From Hymenopellis radicata (Eukaryota > Basidiomycota > Agaricomycetes > Agaricales > Physalacriaceae): a stretch of DNA of 13,616 nucleotides. This document shows, piece by piece, positions 9,257 through 13,616 of the stretch. Below the pieces are notes generated by a model, which saw only the letters and a list, made by a program, of their open reading frames with translations, searched no databases and was not told the origin of the DNA. The DNA lies in the NCBI GenBank assembly GCA_015501595.1, contig JADNRX010001149.1, forward strand, positions 1 to 13,616, written 5' to 3'. The position numbers were made by a program, and so were the translations under genes. Each line of letters starts with the position of its first letter. Position 1 is the first letter of the stretch.

Positions 9257-12200
9257 CTAAACACGTGCGGCACTCTCAGAAATATGACTCGTCTTTTGTC
9301 TCTTCCATAACCGCCCTTCAGACACGTTGTTTCCGACTGCAGCCGTAGATCTCGATGCTGCCGATGCCTCTCCAGTCTCTTGCGAAACCTTCAAAGGGAT
9401 CGTTCGTGTAAGAAGTCCGTCCAATACCGGGAGCTGCAACTCGATTGTTTTACGCAAGCCGTCCACATCCTTCATATTCGTCAGTGCATACTCCAGCGAG
9501 CGTTGCGTAACGTTGAGATCATATACATCCTCCTTGGTTCGTTTCTCTTCCAGATTAGCTCTATCCTGGATTTCATTTCGAAGCGCTAAACAACAGGCGT
9601 CAGACCAGCTTAGGGAATATGAGTTATCGCGTACCTTCCTGGGACGCCTTCACGCTGGTTATTTCCTTTTCGAGCTCATATATTCGAGCTGGAACAGGAT
9701 CAGCAGGATGCCTTGAGCAGAACGTGGCGTCAAATACCAGATTTCGCGGATGATTTCTTATCGCAAGCTTCGGATTTCTGTTTGAGGGCTATGTTGTCGG
9801 CCTTCTCGTGCGCTAATTGAGCTTGTAATGCACTGTTTTCGGACGTTAATTGTTCTGCCTGGTCTGTGGATATGCCGTGATCAATCAATGATCAATCTGG
9901 GCTTCCGCCAAATTGTCTGACTATTAGAAACCGCCGGTCAGGCACGCCGTTCGAGGCGGCCCTGACCGATTTGCGCTCAAATCCTGACTAATTTGCGCGC
10001 AAATCCTGGCCAAGATACGCGCAAATCCTGGTGAGTTTGCGCGTAAATCCTAACCAATTTGCGCGCAAATCCTCACCAAGATGCCCTCAAATCCTGGCGA
10101 GTTTGCGCGTAAATCCTGACGAGTATACGCGCAAATCATGGTGAGTATACGCGCAAATCCTGAGATCCGGCGTTTCGGGCCGCGATCCGAGACGACGCGT
10201 CAGTCGATCAAGTCGTTGCTCTGTCTCTCTCCCACCACCCACGATGCCCACCTAGTGGCGACGGCCGTCCCACTTCCACGCTGATAACCGCCAGGCGGCC
10301 TCTGGGCTGTTGGTTGTGCCGGCGACTGACCAACCGCCTCATCATACAACGACGGACTGTAACTTTGTCGACAACGCTGGACGGACATTGCTGCTGCGTG
10401 GCGTCAACTTATCTGGCTCGTCCAAGGCTCCTGTAAATAAGCCGTCGTGTGTGCTAGACGGACTCTGGGATGACGCTGAGCGCGGCGGTGAGAGCATTAT
10501 AAACCGCCCACAATCTGGACGATGACACTGCCGACGTCCACCTAGCCCGCCTCCGCGGCTGGGGGTTCATCATGCTATGTTTTCCCGTTACCTGGGAGGG
10601 GCTCGAGGGCGAAGGACCGTAAGTGAGCTCGTTGGCACGCCCACGGACTCGACTGACGACCTCATGAGGACGGACTGCAACTTTGTGCAGGGTGCGGGAT
10701 GGGCATACGACGTGGGCGCTCTTGATGTGGGGTGCGTTTGAGGTGCATCCTCTTCCTCTTACGCCCTCGCAGCGGTGATTCTGATTGGTCTCCCTCAGGA
10801 ACGCCCTCGGGTCCAATCCTCCCGCCTCTGAGTGGGCTGCCTCCGAGCGGGGCTATCTCTTACTTTGATGGATCATCCCTTCGCCCGTCTCATTGCGTCG
10901 TGGGCTATCTCTTGTTGCCACGCTCACGACGAGTCCGACTCCGTCGCCATCGAGGTGGACGACATCACTTATGCCGCGGACGACACGACAGGCCTTCGCT
11001 GCGTTATCTGCCATCACCGCCTACTTGCCAATGAAATCTCCGCCCATGTGGACAAGGACTGCCATCAAGTCGGTATCCCCAACATCGACGGGCACGCCGC
11101 CGCCGACCCCATGAAACCAGTCCGCCCAAATTAAACGCTCACACGTCTTCTCTTACTCGGAAAACACTGCTAATCATATTTACTTGCACTACTCTACTCT
11201 ACTCTGGATAGTCTGTGAATACTTTGTTAGTACTTGCACCACGTAGTATACCCGAATGTACATACCTTTCCGAATCAGAATAGACAAATTTTACTATTCT
11301 AATTCTGTGAAGCTGTCGTTAGTGATGGGATGTCAATCTAGTGCAAGTACTCACAAGGATTGTTGCTCGCGCTTTCCCCTGCAATGGATCAGTTAGGGCA
11401 TTTCTTGAGGAAGAGGATCAGCTTACTTTCAAGTTCCTTTCGACGTGACTGGGCAACTCCTCAATTTCTTGCTCTAATCAGTGATTTGTGCCGAAATCTG
11501 CTGCAAGGTTATTGCGTCAGATTTAGAGACCACCGCCATAAGAAGTGACATACTGAGCATTCCAGAAAGTGGTCGAGGACCGATGACTGACGTGGACTCG
11601 TCACATCGCATCAAACAGAATGGAGGCTATACGTATCAGGTAAGTACACTGTCAGCGCGAAACCAGACACGCGATCCTCTCAAGGAAAATGTTGGTTTAT
11701 GGGTAACGAAACAGGATAGTAACACTTACGGTTCAACTCAAGTCGAAGGCGGTTTGTCTATGAACAGGTTGTCCACAACTTGCAAGTCGAACCAAGAAAA
11801 CGAACGTACTGTAACCTGAAGAATCGCGCCGCCGCCGCGTAAGGAACAGCACGGGAGGATCCGCGGGTGTCGAGAGGGACACCCACGCCCGTTCCCATCG
11901 CGGTTAAACACCCGTACCATACGGGTACGGGCTGCGCGGGTTCTGAGTCGGCCCATGGGTTCACACTCAGAACACTACCAATCACCCAAATCCATTCATG
12001 CCCGATGAGCATCCCCGGGCAATGGCACGGGGACACTCAGCCGTGCATGATGCGGGGACTGAGGGTGATGGTAGTAGCGGCAGTGGTGGTGGGACTCGAC
12101 GGGCGAAGACGCGTCTTTGCCGTCAATCTTGTTGTCATCCAGGTGATCATGGACAGGTCGTCCCTGCTTTGGGAGGAGCGTTTTCAAACGTGTCTCTCGT

Positions 12201-13616
12201 CCTGCCTCCACGCCTCGCATATGGTGGGGACAGTCTTCAGGGCTGTCGTTAGCGCAGCCGTCGCGTCTTCTTCTGGGGGTGAGTTCTTGATCATCGAGGA
12301 AAGGCTAGCAGACGCAAAGCGCAGACGCAGGTGGATTGGGCGAAGTCTTCTGCAACGTCGCGAGGAAAGAACTGCCGAGCTTGTCAAGAACGCTCTACGA
12401 GAAAATGAGAATACATACTGAGATCGTAACGGAAAGTCACTGCGTCGCGAACTTTGGTGTCATCTCCAAGTATTCCTCGTCCTCCTCCAGACGTCGTCCT
12501 CGTCCTTGTCTACGTGTAGTTGTTGTCGTGGTTGTTGTCCAGTCGGCTGTCGTCCTCGTTCTCTGCTGCTGTCACAGAGACAGCAGCAGTAAGTCTGGCG
12601 CAGAGCCAGGACCACAACCAACAGCCCAGAGGCCGCCTGGCGGTTATCAGCGCGGAAGTGGGACGGCCGTCGCCACTAGGTGGGCATCGTGGGTGGTGGG
12701 AGAGAGACAGAGCAACGACTTGATCGAACGCTGACGCGTCGTCTCGGATCGCGGCCCGAAACGCCGGATCTCAGGATTTGCGCGTATACTCACCATGATT
12801 TGCGCGTATACTCGTCAGGATTTACGCGCAAACTCGCCAGGATTTGAGGGCATCTTGTGAGGATTTGCGCGCAAATTGGTCAGGATTTACGCGCAAACTC
12901 GCCAGGATTTGAGGGCATCTTGGTGAGGATTTGCGCGCAAATTGGTTAGGATTTACGCGCAAACTCGCTAGGATTTGAGGGCATCTTGGCCAGGATTTGC
13001 GCGCAAATTAGTCAGGATTTGAGCGCAAACTGGTCAGGATTTGAGCGTAAATTAGTCAGCAGTCGCTTGAACGGCGTGCCTGACCGGCGTTGTCTAATAT
13101 CCAGACAATCTCGCTTCCGCCAATGTCGATTACATACCGCGAAATGCGTTCATTCTTTCGTTAGCATCTACGACGCCAATCAATCTACGGTCCGTGCTTG
13201 GTAGATAGAGGTTCATCGTCCTTACCTCGGGCGGCCGGGCCTTCTCCAAGGCAGCAACCTGGTTTGTGCTACCGTGGAGCCCTTGAAAACCAACTGCAGT
13301 AAGCATCGTGTGTGTTGACAAGCGAGAGAAGCACGAAACGAAATTCTGTCTCGCGAAGCTTCTCTTGGAGATCTTATGGAGAGATATTTAGAAACAAGAA
13401 CATGAGAACGAGGATGAACTGCTCACCGGACAATTGGCTTGTGAAACGACTCAGAGTGGCGGCGGCGGTTGGACTTTTGCTCCGAGTTGGTGGCCGGGAT
13501 ACTGGCGACTGAGGTCAACACGGACTTCTGTTTAGTCCAAGGCCTTACGCACCTGTCTCGTCCTCCTCTTTCTGAGATGTGCCTACATCGGCGCCCTCCT
13601 TTGGTATTGACCTACT
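9257..13616 (-). CDS. Coiled-coil protein gene, 5'-partial, with a 3.2-kb transposon in one intron
   Basis: Exons read on the minus strand: 13616-13553 (uncertain), 13508-13427, 13372-13138, 9863-9738, 9688-9635, 9585-9257. The introns are 44, 54, 3274, 49 and 49 nt. The last three introns and the 54-nt one are phase 1, and the frame is open through to TAG at 9257. Key stretches: SRPPTRSKSPTAAATLSRFT, then DLQEKLRETEFRF, then LYLPSTDRRLIGVVDANERM, then DQAEQLTSENSALQAQLAHE, ARIYELEKEITSVKASQE and ALRNEIQDRANLEEKR, a long coiled coil. A Ser-rich basic tail contains RLWKRQKTSH. In the 235-nt exon one base is surplus, either an extra T in TTTT (13286-13289) or an unrecognised 46-nt intron (13294-13339). 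The first exon's frame is ambiguous and the true start is off the window. Function is unknown; the basic tail could favour nuclear location. Confidence 0.75.
9901..9911. repeat. Target site duplication, left copy
   Basis: GCTTCCGCCAA lies directly outside the left TIR and is repeated exactly at 13113-13123. It belongs to the host intron. Its length falls in the 9-11 bp range known for Mutator-like elements; the last one or two bases could be chance matches. Confidence 0.75.
9912..10319 (+). repeat. Left terminal inverted repeat, about 408 bp
   Basis: It pairs in reverse complement with 12612-13109. Three zones are visible: an outer 50 bp with four mismatches in the first 41 bp, nine 22-bp subterminal repeats, and an inner 155-bp unique segment (from GATCCGGCGTTTCGGG to CTGTTGGTTGTG) that is nearly identical to its partner. 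The outer zone also has a small self-complementary pair, GGTCAGG/CCTGACC, at 9936-9967. Confidence 0.88.
9966..10163 (+). repeat. Subterminal tandem array, nine 22-bp units (left)
   Basis: Units have the form CAATTTGCGCGCAAATCCTGAC with variants (GAGTTTGCGCGTAAATCCT, CAAGATGCCCTCAAATCCT, GAGTATACGCGCAAATCCT). The fullest version contains the 14-bp perfect palindrome ATTTGCGCGCAAAT. The invariant part of each unit is the CAAATCCTG-like half. Repeated short palindromes just inside transposon ends commonly serve as transposase binding sites; that role here is inference. Confidence 0.85.
10340..10618 (+). pseudogene. Captured 5' exon of a glycoside hydrolase family 5 gene (steryl-/ceramide-glucosidase-like)
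   Basis: The plus strand reads FVDNAGRTLLLRGVNLSGS, SKAPVNKPS and LWDDAERGGESIINRP. After a one-base frame change near 10510 it reads NLDDDTADVHLARLRGWGF and FPVTWEGLEGEGP, ending at a GTAAGT donor (10619). The order 'GRTLLLRGVNLSGSSK', then 'RP...L', then 'HLARLRGWGF...FPVTWE' is the N-terminal start of the fungal GH5 branch that includes the EGCrP-type glucosylceramidase and ergosteryl-beta-glucosidase. These act on glycolipids through a (beta/alpha)8 barrel. Only the first strands of the barrel are here. Both catalytic glutamates, which lie further along, are missing, so the fragment cannot be an enzyme. It lies in the transposon interior, just inside the left TIR, and retains a donor with no continuing GH5 exon after it. 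GH5 membership is confident; the subfamily is less so. Confidence 0.78.
10620..11134 (+). pseudogene. Second captured gene piece: 3' end with C-x2-C...H-x4-C putative zinc site
   Basis: A frame from about 10620 reads TPTDSTDDLMRTDCNF and GAGWAYDVGALDVG up to a donor at 10732. A 67-nt intron with a CTGAT branch and TCCCTCAG acceptor (10798) leads into NALGSNPPASEWAASERGYL. A one-base frame break at about 10865 then precedes MDHPFARLIASW, VAIEVDDITYAADDTTG, LRCVICHHRLLANEISAHV and DKDCHQVGIPNIDGH, with a stop at 11134. The Cys-x2-Cys-x11-His-x4-Cys spacing resembles small C2HC zinc fingers such as the ubiquitin-binding UBZ4 type, though UBZ4 normally has x3 before the last Cys. I do not recognise the family. 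The intact intron and stop show the source was a spliced gene copied at DNA level. It may be another fragment of host origin or the remnant of a larger element protein. Confidence 0.55.
11229..11351. repeat. Concentric fold-back (nested MITE-like) structure
   Basis: A perfect 11-bp inverted pair (AGTACTTGCAC at 11229-11239 and its complement at 11341-11351) encloses a second inverted pair, GAATCAGAATAG (11272-11283) with CTATTCTAATTC (11294-11305, one mismatch). Both share nearly the same centre. The segment is AT-richer than its surroundings. It could fold into one imperfect hairpin, like a small nested MITE, but no target duplication is seen. Confidence 0.4.
11360..11470 (-). pseudogene. 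Splice-bearing minus-strand exon fragment
   Basis: On the minus strand a short exon (EQEIEELPSHVERNLK) ends at a GTAAGC donor (11426). A 48-nt intron with a perfect CTAAC branch site and TTGCAG acceptor (11379) follows. Such a complete intron signature is unlikely by chance, so this is probably another captured host-gene piece. The charged, heptad-like composition hints at coiled coil, but the family is unknown. It runs opposite to the GH5 piece. Confidence 0.35.
11569..11819 (+). pseudogene. Splice-bearing plus-strand fragment of unknown gene
   Basis: The plus strand reads SGRGPMTDVDSSHRIKQNGG up to CAG|GTAAGT (donor 11640). After a 75-nt intron ending AACGAAACAG (11714) it continues in the same frame as DSNTYGSTQVEGGLSMN and stops at 11819. 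The donor is a perfect consensus. The polar, Ser/Asn/Gly-rich composition matches no family I know. It may be a third captured exon pair or chance. Confidence 0.25.
11820..12600. other. Interior filler of the transposon: GC-rich degenerate and low-complexity DNA
   Basis: From about 11870 to 12050 the sequence is rich in degenerate CGGGTA/TACCCG words (for example CACCCGTACCATACGGGTACGGG). From 12470 to 12560 it is dominated by CGTCCTCGTCC and GTTGTTGTCGTGG runs. Open frames on both strands between 11867 and 12420 are long only because the DNA is GC-rich; none shows a recognisable motif. No transposase catalytic signature (DDE-type blocks) was found anywhere between the TIRs. Confidence 0.45.
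12563..12589. repeat. Perfect 11-bp-stem hairpin next to the right TIR
   Basis: CTGCTGCTGTC (12563-12573), a 5-nt loop ACAGA, and GACAGCAGCAG (12579-12589) form a perfect stem. It lies 22 bp inside the inner edge of the right TIR, and no equivalent is seen beside the left TIR. Confidence 0.6.
12771..13058 (-). repeat. Subterminal tandem array, thirteen 22-bp units (right)
   Basis: This is the inverted counterpart of the left array, reading AGGATTTGCGCGCAAATTGG and variants on the plus strand. Unit order matches the left array except for one extra unit near the outer end and an expansion of a three-unit block. The array is therefore a scaffold of paired, position-matched units rather than random repeats. 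Confidence 0.85.
12817..13013. repeat. 66-bp higher-order repeat, three copies
   Basis: Three consecutive blocks, 12817-12881 (65 bp, one base missing), 12882-12947 and 12948-13013, each contain the same order of three 22-bp unit types: ACGCGCAAACTCGCC, GAGGGCATCTT and GCGCGCAAATT. The left array holds the same series only in part. The expansion therefore came from unequal exchange or slippage in the right arm. Confidence 0.8.
13113..13123. repeat. Target site duplication, right copy
   Basis: This is an exact copy of the 11-bp sequence at 9901-9911. It is separated from the matching end of the right TIR (13109) by the three bases CTC, which have no partner on the left. Either the left end has lost three bases or the termini are slightly asymmetric. 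Confidence 0.75.

Larger units (their letters stand above)
12612..13109 (-). repeat. Right terminal inverted repeat, about 498 bp
   Basis: This is the reverse complement of 9912-10319, about 90 bp longer because it holds thirteen 22-bp units instead of nine. In the inner segment the differences seen are GTCAGTCG versus GTCAGCGTTCG and one A/G change. The inner edge is at CACAACCAACAGCCC (12613 onward). Confidence 0.88.
9912..13112. mobile_element. Non-autonomous DNA transposon with long TIRs carrying captured gene pieces (Pack-MULE-like)
   Basis: The element is about 3.2 kb. It begins ATTGTCTGACTATTAG and ends with the matching inverted sequence at 13109, followed by three unmatched bases (CTC). 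Long terminal inverted repeats enclose a 2.3-kb interior with no transposase motif. An 11-bp direct repeat, GCTTCCGCCAA, flanks it at 9901-9911 and 13113-13123. The inner 155 bp of the TIRs differ by only about one substitution and one 3-nt indel, which suggests recent movement or recent homogenisation. Interior fragments include a GH5 5' piece and a second gene's 3' end. Long TIRs, a 9-11 bp target duplication and gene capture define Mutator-type Pack elements. hAT and KDZ elements usually make 8-bp duplications and fit less well. Superfamily assignment is inference because no transposase is present. Confidence 0.85.
9864..13137 (-). other. Host intron enlarged from 62 to 3274 nt by the transposon
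   Basis: The donor is GTATGTAATCG at 13137 and the acceptor ATATCCACAG at 9864. Both splice phase 1, completing an Asp codon (FR|DQAEQL). Removing 9912-13112 plus one copy of the 11-bp direct repeat leaves 62 nt, in line with other introns here. The insertion lies close to the donor, about 25 nt in, and leaves the acceptor side (37 nt, with candidate TGAT/TGATCAC branch sites) undisturbed. Confidence 0.8.

Noticed and set aside
10200..10388. Proline-rich open frame, repeated at 12620-12734
   Set aside because: It is the same inner TIR segment read in both arms. The frame exists only because the TIR is GC-rich and duplicated.
11017..11078. Direct assignment of the Cys/His cluster to Rad18-type UBZ4
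   Set aside because: The final spacing is H-x4-C rather than H-x3-C, no RING domain precedes it, and the surrounding sequence is not recognisably Rad18.
11867..12421. 184-codon plus-strand open frame in the transposon interior
   Set aside because: It contains Val-rich low-complexity segments and no transposase or other motif. Competing frames are open on both strands, and the DNA is GC-rich repeat-like sequence.
12771..13058. CRISPR-like array of short regular repeats
   Set aside because: The 22-bp units are contiguous with no unique spacers, occur as mirrored arrays inside transposon TIRs, and the genome is eukaryotic.
9912..13112. Helitron or LTR retrotransposon
   Set aside because: The ends are inverted, not direct, repeats. 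There is a clear target duplication, and no CTRR end, primer-binding site or reverse transcriptase motif.
9912..13112. hAT or KDZ-type element
   Set aside because: These usually duplicate 8 bp and have short TIRs. Here the direct repeat is 11 bp and the TIRs exceed 400 bp. Not excluded, only less likely, since no transposase is present.

Overview
The window looks like nuclear DNA of a mushroom-forming (agaricomycete) basidiomycete. Genes lie close together on both strands, and introns are 44-62 nt (one of 95 nt) with GT...AG ends and CTNAY-like branch sites. Several products resemble families I know from Agaricomycetes: a lineage-specific multi-pass membrane protein, coiled-coil proteins carrying an LN-x-(D/E)-IFQTAA block, and an HSPA12-like Hsp70. 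All exon models are hand-built from the sequence; no searches were run.

Layout. 52-329 (+): possible last exons of a gene entering from the left. 330-1235: nothing recognisable. 1236-2828 (-): secreted-start, multi-pass membrane protein of about 499 aa whose frame breaks twice, each time at a CCCC run. 3108-4768 (-) and 5203-6527 (-): head-to-tail coiled-coil paralogues, both with intact frames after splicing. 6528-6805: divergent promoter region. 6806-9190 (+): 12-exon Hsp70-family ATPase of about 602 aa with every splice site present but six single-base indels. 9257-13616 (-): a coiled-coil gene that runs off the right edge and converges on the Hsp70 gene.

The standout is a 3.2-kb non-autonomous DNA transposon at 9912-13112, sitting in one intron of that last gene. 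It has long terminal inverted repeats (about 408 and 498 bp), arrays of 9 and 13 copies of a 22-bp subterminal repeat built on a 14-bp palindrome, and an 11-bp flanking direct repeat. Removing the element and one copy of that repeat leaves a 62-nt intron that joins the flanking exons in frame. Its interior has no transposase. It carries pieces of ordinary genes: a spliced 5' piece of a glycoside hydrolase family 5 (steryl-/ceramide-glucosidase-like) gene, the 3' end of a second gene encoding a C-x2-C...H-x4-C putative zinc site, and other splice-bearing fragments. Together, long TIRs, a 9-11 bp class target duplication and captured host exons are the hallmarks of a Pack-MULE-type element. With no transposase visible, the Mutator assignment is inference.

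The genes show no shared pathway. What links them is genome architecture: tandem coiled-coil paralogues, an Hsp70 with clustered indels, and a gene-capturing transposon tolerated inside an intron.
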